Origin: CAYPHY01 sp964410625
GTDB lineage: Bacteria; Chloroflexota; Anaerolineae; Promineifilales; Promineifilaceae
NCBI GenBank assembly: GCA_964410625.1
Contig: CAYPHY010000027.1
Location: forward strand, 1-64,000
Reading direction: 5' to 3'
Length of the DNA stretch: 64,000 nt
Of the stretch, positions 39,572 to 48,100 are shown one piece after another. Numbering within the stretch: the first letter of the stretch is position 1; each line of letters begins with the position of its first letter. The translations under genes and the position numbers were made by a program. Below the pieces are notes generated by a model, which was not told where the DNA came from, did no database searches, and saw only the letters and a program-made list of their open reading frames with translations.

Positions 39572-41929
39572 TCAATCTCCTCCTGGGGAGTCCTCGAGGG
39601 CCAGGGCCACCGCCTGCTCCAGCGAGAGGGAACGGCCGTCTTGCCAGGCCGCTTCAAAGACGGCCGGGGCCAGTGCGGCGCGGATGGTGGCGATATTGCG
39701 CTCAAATTCGGGCATGTCGGCCGGTTGTGGTTTTGCGCCGATCCGTTCCAACGCCGCCTCCCACGCCCCAAACAAGCGAGCCGCCCGCTCCGGCTGCCCG
39801 GTCAGCCCAATTGGGCCGGCCAGATCGGCCAGCGCCTCGGCGATGTCCAGATTACTATCTAGCTCCAGAGCAATTTGCAAGCCTCGTGTCGCCAACGTTT
39901 TCGCCCGTTCGTAATCTCCTTCACGCTGGGCCACAAAGGTGAGATTACCAAACATGAAGCGAATACGCCGCATCTCGCCCGTCTCCAGGGCGACTGCCAG
40001 ACACGCTTCATATGCCTCGCGTGCCCGTTTGTCGTCGCCGCTGAAGCTGGCGATTTCACCAATCATGTTTAGCGCATGGGCAATCCCTGGTTTGTGATTC
40101 AGTTCGCGGAATAAGGCTAACCCTTCTTCAGCAGTAGCCATCGCCACTTCCTGCTCGCGCATCATCGTATAGCCCAAGTAGATCAGCGACCAGGCGGCGT
40201 GTAGGTGGTCGTCTAACTGGCGGGAAAGCTGGAGCGCACGGCCGAAATAATCCTGCGCGGTCTCCAGGTCATACAACATCGTCAACTGTCCCGCGCTGAG
40301 AAGCAACTTGGGGTGATACCTGATCTCCACCTCCCCCAGTCGTTCCAGCAGTTGCTGGGTCCAGTGGCGACCCTCGACATGATGCCCAAAGGCGTACCAA
40401 AAGAGGGCCAACGCGCCGCCCAAGCGCACGCCGAGCGTAACATCCCCCTCATGGAGTGACCAATGCAGCACGGCACGCATATTCTCATGCTCTGTTTCCA
40501 ACAGGTGAAACCAATAGCGCGAGTGCGCCTGGCGAAGTTCCGGCCCGGCCCGTTCGGCCAGTTCCACAAAGTACGCCGCGTGTCGCCTGCTCATCTCCTC
40601 CGCTTCTCCACTTGCCAGCAATTGTTGCCAGGCATAGGTGTGCAATGTTTCTAACATGGTGAAGCGTGGTTCGCCGTTGGGTAGTTCTGTCTGCTGGATC
40701 AGGCTCTTGTTGACCAAGGACTCCAGGCCATCAAAGAGATCAATCGTCAGTTGATCAGTGCAAATCGCCTCAATCGCTTCTAGTGAGTGCCCCCCGCGAA
40801 AGACGGCCAACCGCGTAAAGATCAACTTTTCACTCTCGTTGAGCAAATTGTAACTCCATTCGATTGTGTTTTGCAGCGTTTGGTGGCGGGCGGGCAAATT
40901 GGATGCGCCCCCCTTCAGCGTATCGAGCGGGTTTGCCAGACGAGCGAGCAGAATTCGCGGGGGCAAGAGTTTAATCCGCGCCGCCGCCAATTCAATGGCC
41001 AGCGGCAACCCTTCCAGCCGGACGCAGATTCTGGCGATGTCGAGGGCGTTTTCGGCCGTCAGCGCAAAATCGGGGCGCACCGCCTGTGCCTGCTGCAAGA
41101 AGAGGGCCACCGATTCGCAAGCCGCCAACGCCTCTAACTCCACATGCACTGGATCGGGCAAGCCCAACGGTGGCACCGCATACTCCTGCTCGCCATAGAG
41201 ATGGAGGGGTTCGCGGCTGGTAGCCAACACCTTGAGCTGTGGCGCGGCCGCCAGCAGTTCCGACAGTTCCATCGCCGCTGGCAGCAGATGCTCGAAGTTG
41301 TCCAGAATGAGCAGGATGCGGCTTTCGCGCAGCACCTGTTTCAACGTCTCCAGCAGGGGCTGGCCCGGCGCTTCATTTATCCCAATGGCGGTGGCGATGG
41401 TATTCACCACCAGCGCGGGATCGCTGATGGGGGCCAGAGAAACAAAGTAGACCCCGTCGCGAAATCTTTCCGCTTGTGTGCTGGCAATTTCCCAGGCTGT
41501 GTGCAACGCCAGGCGGGTTTTGCCCGTTCCCGGCGGCCCCACCAACGTCAGCAAGCGGACCGATTCAAGCAGCCGTTTGATCGCTTCCAATTCCTGCTGG
41601 CGGCCGATGAAACGGGTGGTCTCCACAGGCAAATTGTGACGGTGCGGGCGGCGGCCATTGGTGGATGTGGTAGATGTGGTGGATGGTGGCGTGCTGCTCT
41701 GCTCCCCATCCAATAGTTGCAGCTCGCGGGCGCGGACGATGGCCTGGGTGCGGCCGCCCACACCCAAAATGCTGTAAATCTGGCGGTTGTACCACTTGAC
41801 GGTATTGACCGTCATCACCAACCGCTCGGCAATCTCGCGGTCCGATAGTCCCTCGGCCAGCAAGCGCAAAATCTCAAGCCCGCGCTTGCTCAATCCTTCA
41901 TATGAGGCCTGCCCCTCTTGCATCACCAT
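39572..41929 (-). CDS. regulator with N-terminal LuxR-type HTH and NB-ARC ATPase (proximal gene)
   Basis: The 785-residue paralogue of the next gene has the same order: LuxR HTH (LSKRGLEILRLLAEGLSDRE, about 12-65), a Ser/Thr linker, STAND ATPase (ETTRFIGRQQELEAIK, Walker A VGPPGTGKT, Walker B ILLILDNFEHLL) and a shorter helical repeat region. The two genes are four bases apart and clearly arose by tandem duplication; the ATPase parts are very similar, while the sensor TPR parts differ, so they may answer different signals. It is divergent from the methyltransferase/phosphatase pair at 42529. Confidence 0.87.
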   Translation of the reverse strand: MVMQEGQASYEGLSKRGLEILRLLAEGLSDREIAERLVMTVNTVKWYNRQIYSILGVGGRTQAIVRARELQLLDGEQSSTPPSTTSTTSTNGRRPHRHNLPVETTRFIGRQQELEAIKRLLESVRLLTLVGPPGTGKTRLALHTAWEIASTQAERFRDGVYFVSLAPISDPALVVNTIATAIGINEAPGQPLLETLKQVLRESRILLILDNFEHLLPAAMELSELLAAAPQLKVLATSREPLHLYGEQEYAVPPLGLPDPVHVELEALAACESVALFLQQAQAVRPDFALTAENALDIARICVRLEGLPLAIELAAARIKLLPPRILLARLANPLDTLKGGASNLPARHQTLQNTIEWSYNLLNESEKLIFTRLAVFRGGHSLEAIEAICTDQLTIDLFDGLESLVNKSLIQQTELPNGEPRFTMLETLHTYAWQQLLASGEAEEMSRRHAAYFVELAERAGPELRQAHSRYWFHLLETEHENMRAVLHWSLHEGDVTLGVRLGGALALFWYAFGHHVEGRHWTQQLLERLGEVEIRYHPKLLLSAGQLTMLYDLETAQDYFGRALQLSRQLDDHLHAAWSLIYLGYTMMREQEVAMATAEEGLALFRELNHKPGIAHALNMIGEIASFSGDDKRAREAYEACLAVALETGEMRRIRFMFGNLTFVAQREGDYERAKTLATRGLQIALELDSNLDIAEALADLAGPIGLTGQPERAARLFGAWEAALERIGAKPQPADMPEFERNIATIRAALAPAVFEAAWQDGRSLSLEQAVALALEDSPGGD

Positions 41930-42060
41930 CTACTACAGTCCCGTAACACGATTCCCCTTATCTATATAGGAAACAGTCGCGCAAAGGGGCAATGGTCGCT
42001 AAGTGTTTGTGCTTTGCCCAAGCGAATCCTACAGGAGTTTGCACCGCACCTATAACACCA
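41930..42060. other. intergenic DNA, degenerate TGCG-type repeat
   Basis: GTCGCGCAAAGGGGCAATGG and GTTTGTGCTTTGCCC suggest a degenerate TGCG hairpin. No promoter of the minus-strand regulators could be assigned with confidence. Confidence 0.35.
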
Positions 42061-42184
42061 TAACCCATAAGACTTACGCAGTTCATAATTTTTCCGACAC
42101 AAATTGCACGAATAACACGAATTTTGTCTTCTATTTCGCGAATTCATGCCATTCATGTCAAAAACGCGTAAGTCCTAACCCATA
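42061..42184. mobile_element. MITE-like element, family B, copy 1, with target duplication
   Basis: A 106-base palindromic element (42070-42175) with ends AGACTTACGC and GCGTAAGTCC is flanked by a perfect 9-base direct repeat TAACCCATA (42061-42069 and 42176-42184). It is non-coding. Copy 2 is at 59076-59188. Confidence 0.85.
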
Positions 42185-42214
42185 TAGTAGCGCAAAAGCC
42201 CAGTAGTTGAAAAC

Positions 42215-42253
42215 CAATACAAGACCAATACAAGAGCAATACAAGCCCATTAC
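42215..42253. promoter_or_regulatory. four direct repeats with an exact 11-base period
   Basis: CAATAC starts at 42215, 42226 and 42237, and CATTAC at 42248. The unit is CAATACAAGAC. Helical phasing suggests a regulator-binding array; a simple repeat is the alternative. Confidence 0.4.
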
Positions 42254-42368
42254 CATCCTACCCTCCACTCTTCCTCCATTCCATGCTCCATTCTTTCGAT
42301 AGGTGACGACCATTCCAGCGATCCCCTATGATGGACTTACCTTTAGAACCTGCCCACTTGAAAAGTAG

Positions 42369-42428
42369 AAACCGGATTTCTTTGCTTTCATCAGAGCAAG
42401 CCAGTTATTGGAGAGAATCCGGCTTCTA
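42369..42428. repeat. AGAAACCGGATTTCT hairpin repeat
   Basis: AGAAACCGGATTTCT pairs with AGAATCCGGCTTCT. It is related to the hairpin at 26104-26152. Confidence 0.5.
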
Positions 42429-42456
42429 AATCAGGGAGAGGTCTAAACCATTACAA

Positions 42457-42489
42457 ACAAGTACCAAACAAGTATCAACCAGGTATTAA
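42457..42489 (+). promoter_or_regulatory. three 11-base-phased repeats before the methyltransferase gene
   Basis: ACAAGTACCAA, ACAAGTATCAA and CCAGGTATTAA are in exact 11-base register and end 40 bases before the ATG at 42529. A weak CATAAA -10 lies at about 42502. Confidence 0.4.
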
Positions 42490-42528
42490 CCAATTTTCCA
42501 ACCATAAACCATAAAGGAAGAAAAGCTG

Positions 42529-43356
42529 ATGAGTAACAACACACCGGAAATGGAGGCGCTGAAGGCGCGGATGAAAAGCACCTGGATGGCAGGCGACTAT
42601 GCCATCTTTGCCACCTACTTGCTCGATGGAGCAATGGACTTTCTGGCAAATGTCAACATACCCGCCGGGGTCAAAGTATTGGATATCGCTTCCGGCGCGG
42701 GACAGACGGCCATCCCGCTGGCTCGTCGTGGTGTACAGGTCACCGCCATTGACCTCGCCCCCAATCTGGTTGAAACGGCGCGGAAGCGGGCGCAGGAAGA
42801 GGGGTTGTCCATTCAGTTTGACGAAGGGGATGCCGAAGAGCTGCCCTATGAGGACGCTTCGTTTGACGTAGCCTTTAGCCTGATCGGGGCGATGTTTGCC
42901 CCGCAACCGCACAAGGTAGCGGCCGAAATGGCGCGGGTTGTCCGCCCCGGCGGCCGCATCATCATGGGCAACTGGACGCCGGCCGGTTTTGTCGGCCAGA
43001 TGTTCCGAACGATAGCCGCCCATGTCCCTCCCCCGGCGAGGATACCCTCCCCTCTCTTATGGGGCGACGAGGCGATTGTGCGCGACCGGCTAAGCGATTA
43101 CGTCTCCGACCTGCGCGTAGCCCGGCGACTTTATCCCTTTAACTATCCCTTCGGCGTCACGAGGGTGGTCGAGTTTTTCCGCGAATATTATGGGCCGGCC
43201 AACCGCGCCTTCAGCGCACTCGATGCGGCCGCGCAAACCGCCCTGCGCCTCGATCTGGAACAACTGTGGGCCTGGCATAACCAGTCGGCCAATGGCGTGG
43301 TCTGCTTCGGCGCGGAGTACCTGGAAGTGCAAGCCATCCGTGCCGCCAGCAGCTAA
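42529..43356 (+). CDS. class I SAM-dependent methyltransferase (UbiE-like)
   Basis: The 275-residue enzyme has motif I VLDIASGAGQTAIPLARRG, an acidic VTAIDLAPN strand, EGDAEELPYEDASFDVAFS (motif II-III) and VVRPGGRIIMGNW. The family methylates small molecules or lipids; the substrate is unknown. The next gene starts 12 bases later, so the two form an operon divergent from the tandem regulators. AAGGAAG precedes the ATG. Confidence 0.85.
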   Translation: MSNNTPEMEALKARMKSTWMAGDYAIFATYLLDGAMDFLANVNIPAGVKVLDIASGAGQTAIPLARRGVQVTAIDLAPNLVETARKRAQEEGLSIQFDEGDAEELPYEDASFDVAFSLIGAMFAPQPHKVAAEMARVVRPGGRIIMGNWTPAGFVGQMFRTIAAHVPPPARIPSPLLWGDEAIVRDRLSDYVSDLRVARRLYPFNYPFGVTRVVEFFREYYGPANRAFSALDAAAQTALRLDLEQLWAWHNQSANGVVCFGAEYLEVQAIRAASS

Positions 43357-43367
43357 ACGGTATTGGT

Positions 43368-44609
43368 ATGAAAGCGATTGATTCCTTAGCCAAACGGCCG
43401 CCGCCCCAACGACTGGAGGAACAACTCCTGAGCGAGTTGCGTCAGGTCGCCCGTCGCCGCACCTATCCGCCGGGGACGATCCTGGTGAACCAGGGGGCAC
43501 TTGAGCATGTTTTTTATGTGATCGAGGAAGGGCAAGCGGCCGCCGTTCGCCACATGGAAGACGGCGATTTTGTACTGGATGTGATGGGCGGCCGTGAATT
43601 CTTCGGCGAAATGGGTCTGCTCGACAACGAACCACGTATCGCAACAGTGACAACCTTAACGGAAACGACTGTATTGGAAGTGGAAGAGCAAGTATTTGAT
43701 CAGTTGGTCGAGCAGAACCCGGCGCTGGCCTATGCCATGACCCGCCGTATCCTTTGGTCCATGCGTGTCCTCGATGCGCTGACCATTGAGGAGCTGCGGC
43801 TAAAGAACCGCGAATTGGAAGAAGCGTATGCCAACTTGCAGACGACGCAGGCCAGATTGGTGGAACAAGAGCGAATGGAGCATGAACTGGAGCTGGCGGC
43901 CGATGTGCAGCGCAGCCTGTTGCCGCAGACGCTGCCCGACTGCCCCGGCTATCAACTAGCCGCTTACTTACAGCCAGCGCGTTCAGTTGGCGGCGATTTA
44001 TACAATGTGTTCTACCTGGATGACGACCATATCGGGCTGTTGATCGCCGATGTCGCGGACAAAGGGTTGCACGCCGCGCTGTTGATGGCTGTGACGCAAA
44101 CGCTGTTTTATACCGAGGCGTTGCGCTCCCTTTCTCCAGCGGCCGTTGCGCTCAATGTCCATCGTTGCCTGCTCGGCCTCGCCGGTTCATCCACAACCGA
44201 CGGCTTCGTGACCGCCTTTTATGGCGTCTTGCACTTGCCGAGCAACGTGCTGACTTACATCCGGGCGGCCCACGAACGGCCGTTGCTCGCTCGCTGTGGT
44301 TCGCCCATCCAGCCGCTTCCGGGCGACGGCCGTTTCCTGGGCATGGTGGACGATCTCCGCCTGCCAGAGTACCGGGTGCAATTGCAAACGGGCGACCGGC
44401 TGTTGTTCTATAGCGACGGCGTCCCCGACGCTGAGAATGCGCAGCAGCAAAATTACGGCCGTGGTTGCCTGATGACCGCCCTGGACAGCGGCCGGATGCT
44501 AGATGCCAATGGACTGATTGACCATATCACGGCCGCGATCCGCACCTGGACACGCGACGCCCCGCCCACCGACGACATCACGCTGCTGGCGCTGACCTTA
44601 GAAAAGTAG
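43368..44609 (+). CDS. cyclic-nucleotide-binding-like domain fused to RsbU/SpoIIE phosphatase
   Basis: The 413-residue protein has a cNMP-binding fold (about 25-125, PPGTILVNQGALEHVFYVIEEG and GREFFGEMGLLDNEPRIATV), a coiled coil (about 140-180, ELRLKNRELEEAYANLQTTQ) and a PP2C-type phosphatase (about 183-410) with SVGGDLYNVF, IADVADKGLHAALLMA, YIRAAHERPLLA and DRLLFYSDGVPDAEN; the Asp residues bind metal. Such proteins dephosphorylate anti-anti-sigma factors in partner-switching. No anti-sigma or STAS partner lies nearby. It overlaps the methyltransferase operon functionally only by position. Confidence 0.88.
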   Translation: MKAIDSLAKRPPPQRLEEQLLSELRQVARRRTYPPGTILVNQGALEHVFYVIEEGQAAAVRHMEDGDFVLDVMGGREFFGEMGLLDNEPRIATVTTLTETTVLEVEEQVFDQLVEQNPALAYAMTRRILWSMRVLDALTIEELRLKNRELEEAYANLQTTQARLVEQERMEHELELAADVQRSLLPQTLPDCPGYQLAAYLQPARSVGGDLYNVFYLDDDHIGLLIADVADKGLHAALLMAVTQTLFYTEALRSLSPAAVALNVHRCLLGLAGSSTTDGFVTAFYGVLHLPSNVLTYIRAAHERPLLARCGSPIQPLPGDGRFLGMVDDLRLPEYRVQLQTGDRLLFYSDGVPDAENAQQQNYGRGCLMTALDSGRMLDANGLIDHITAAIRTWTRDAPPTDDITLLALTLEK

Positions 44610-44623
44610 AGTTAAAAGGGAGA

Positions 44624-44754
44624 CCTCACGCAAACAACGCTAAGACGCAAAGGGGCAAGGGTGAGGCAATTGAGGGACTAGCGTTGCTACTTTAGACAAA
44701 TCAGCATCCAACGGCCTCTCCCTTTCTTTGCGACCTTTGCGCCTTTGCGTGAGC
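44624..44754. repeat. TGCG-type hairpin repeat, copy 4 (long form)
   Basis: CCTCACGCAAAC and GCTAAGACGCAAAGGGGC on the left and CTTTGCGACCTTTGCGCC then TTTGCGTGAG on the right. It ends eight bases before the ribosome site of the next gene. Confidence 0.65.
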
Positions 44755-44773
44755 CATCTTCAGGAGTACTGAA

Positions 44774-45013
44774 ATGAACAACATGAATTGGTTTCAAGCA
44801 GAACAGCATATCCATGAACACAAGCAGCGCGCCGAGAAGGCGGCACAGAACTATCCGCACATCGCCCACTTGCTGGAGGGAGAAAGCGTCCGCGGCCGCA
44901 TCCGCGGGACATTGGTCGCTTTCGGCCGCCTGATCATCCGCTGGTGTGACTATCTCCAGGAACGGTGGTTGGTTAAAACTCGCGTATGCGAGCTGATACC
45001 GGCGATTGACTAA
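44774..45013 (+). CDS. small protein of unknown function
   Basis: The 79-residue product starts at an ATG with CAGGAG seven bases upstream. It is His/Glu/Gln-rich at the N-terminus and then amphipathic and basic (RGRIRGTLVAFGRLIIRWCDYLQERW). No family is recognised and it is not clearly a membrane protein, although the central segment might associate with membranes. Confidence 0.6.
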   Translation: MNNMNWFQAEQHIHEHKQRAEKAAQNYPHIAHLLEGESVRGRIRGTLVAFGRLIIRWCDYLQERWLVKTRVCELIPAID

Positions 45014-45049
45014 CTATAAGTAACCGACTGTATTGGAAGTAGCAAGACG

Positions 45050-45108
45050 GACATGATTTACAGGTCACATTTGCCGCTGTAAATCATGTCCGTCCTGTCA
45101 ATAAATGA
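45050..45108. repeat. GACGGACATGATTTACAG hairpin
   Basis: GACGGACATGATTTACAG pairs perfectly with CTGTAAATCATGTCCGTC around GTCACATTTGCCG. It lies just upstream of the first giant protein gene. Confidence 0.75.
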
Positions 45109-45124
45109 TTTAGGAATAACTACC

Positions 45125-48100
45125 ATGAACGACTCGTACCAACGACACAAGCAAATTCTAATCGCCCTCTTCGTGGGGCTGATTTTTGTATTGAATGGCA
45201 GCGGAACGGCCGTTACCCATGCGGCCGATCCTATCCTCGTTGCCTGTACCGACTATGTGGGCGACGTGGCCGCGTTGATCGCCGCCATTGACGAGGCCAA
45301 CAGCGACCCCGACGAAAGCACGATCCGACTCGGCCAAAACTGTGGCTACACATTGACAGCACCAGTGGCCGCCGGAAACCTGAACGGCCTGCCCCTCGTG
45401 AAGTATGACCTTGTCCTGGAAGGGAAGGACGCATACATTGAACGTTCTCTTCAAGCCCCCGACTTTCGCCTGTTAGCGGTGGGTAATGACGTCCATCTGA
45501 CGATCAACGATCTCAGCTTAATTGGCGGATTAATCCCCCAAGAGTTTGGTGGCGCGATCGTAACCGGGTCAGGAGCCACCCTAACGCTCAACCACACGTA
45601 TATTGAGGACAACAAGGCGCTCAAGGGCGGAGCGATCTTTCTCGGTTTAGATAGCAGCCTGACGCTCAACCAGGTCTATTTTGATGACAACAGTGCCGCA
45701 GAGGAGGGTGGGGCGCTCTATACCGCTCCGGGAAGCAACCTGACGCTCGACCAGGTGAAGTTGCGCGACAGCGACGCCAAAGAGGGCGGGGCGATCTATG
45801 CACAAGGGGAGGCGGTCATCCGCGATAGCCAGTTGTGGCAAAGCGATGCAACGGGTAAGGGCGGTGGTATCTATGCAACGGCCGCGCTGACCATCGAGCG
45901 TTCGGACCTCTATAACAACGAGGCCAGAATGGGTGGCGGCGCGATCTATGCGGCCGGGGAAACGGCCGTCTATGACAGCCGCTTCGCCAATAACTACGCC
46001 GACAATAGCTTCGGCAGCGGTGGGGCTGTCCTGGCCGACGGCAGGTTGACGGTGAAGCGCAGCCACTTCGCTTTTAACGTCGCGCAAAATGGGGGCGGTA
46101 TATTAGCTCTTAACGTGCAGATCACCGACTCCGACTTTTACGAAAACCATGCTCTCTATCAAGGCGGCGGCGTCTATGCCCTGGATGCCTCGCGCGGGAT
46201 TCACGGCGTCCATTTCGATCAAAACACCGCTGATATCTACTCCGGCGGTGGGCTGTTCGTCCGCAGCAACCTGGACCTACAGCGTAGTTACTTCCACCGT
46301 AATGTGGCGAAAACCGTGGGCGGCGGCCTTCATCTGGTTGGCTATGGTACCGCAGCTTTGATTGACAACAACCTCTGGGTAGACAACGTCTCCGAGGCAC
46401 AGACCGGAAACGCGATGTATCTGGAAATGATGAACATTGGTACGGTGAGCGCGCGTCATAACACGGTTGTGAGTAACGGTAATCCCCTGCCCGGCAGCGG
46501 CATCATCCACAACAACGGCAACGGCGTCTTTGACAACAACATCCTCACCGGCTTTGCCACCGCGCTGAAGGACCTTAGTGGCGCGGGTGTTTCCCGTTCC
46601 AATCTCTACTTCAACAACACGGATAACGAAGAAGGGCTGCCCGCGCCAGGGACCAATAGCCTGGTGGCGGATCCAAAATTTGTTGGCGCGGGGAACTATC
46701 GCCTCGGCGAAGACTCACCGGCGATTGATAGTGGGCTTGATCTCCAAATCCTCGAAGACATCCGCGGCAACACGCGGCCGCAAGGAAACGCTCCAGACCG
46801 TGGCGCCTATGAGTTCAACGGCGAGGCGGAAACCATCTTCCCCGTCACCTGTGCCGGTGGCGCGGCCGAACTGGTGGCGGCGATCACCGCCGCCAACCGC
46901 CATTTCGGGCCGGATGTGATTGAGATCGAAGCGGGAAGCTGTGTCTTTGAGCTGGCGACGGCCGCCGGGATGTTTAGCGATGATGACGCAGCCGGGCTAC
47001 CGGCGGTGATGGATACGCTGCGGCTGGACGGTGGCGGGGCGATGGTGCAACGCGCAGAATCGGCCGCGCCCTTCCGCATCCTCGAAGCTTATGCGCCGCG
47101 CCTGACGGTGGAGAACCTGACGATACGCAACGGTGTCGCCGAATATGACGGTGGTGGCGGCCTGTATAGTTATTATGAGACAAAGCTACACCTGAACGGC
47201 GTCAACCTGCGCGACAACTACGTCAATCGTCATGGCGGCGGCGTTTACGCGATTGGGGAATTGATCGTCGAAAATAGCCAGGTGACCGACAACCGGGCCT
47301 ATGATGGCGGTGGCCTCTATGCCGACGGTGAAATGACTCTTCACAATAGTATCGTCGCCGATAATACGGCCCTGGAGTATGGCGGTGGCGCAAGCGCATA
47401 TGAGGCCAGCATCACCAATACGCTCTTTACCGGCAACTGGGCGGGCTATGGCGGCGGCGGGCTGGCTATCTGGAATATGGTCGAGCTGCGGACGTCCACT
47501 TTCATCGGCAACCACGCCGCTGGCAACAGCGCGGCGGGGGATGGTGGCAGCGCCCTCTACTTCTACCGGCCGGTAGGGAGTAACCTGATCGAGAACAACG
47601 TCTGGCTGTACAACCAGACGGAGGATGCCAACGCGGCCGTTACCAGCGCGGCCATCAAAATATACGGCGGCAACCCCAACAGCAGCGTCAGCCTGTGGCA
47701 CAACACCATTGTCGGCGGCCGATTGCCGGAAAGCGCAGCGATCGAGATGGGCAGTGATGTTGACAAAGTCTCCTATCGCGTGGAGAACAACATCATTGTT
47801 GGCTTTGCGGTGGGGGTGCGAAAAGAGAATAAAGGCACGCTGGCGACCAACGCTAATCTTTACTTTGATAATGACCTGACCGAAGTTGGGGCGGGCAGCA
47901 GCAGCAACCATGTCAAGTCTGACCCACAATTCCGCAATCTAGCGGCCGGTGACGCGCGGCTGCGGGCCGGCTCTCCAGCCATTGACAGCGGGGCTAATCT
48001 TGGCGTGTTGGTGGATCGCAAAGGAACGACACGGCCGCAAGGCAACGGCTATGACATCGGCGCATACGAGTATACGCCCAATGTCCCGCCGACGGCCGCG

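Noticed and set aside
42003..42206. 67-codon open frame between the regulators and the methyltransferase
   Set aside because: It reads through MITE family B and has no ribosome site.
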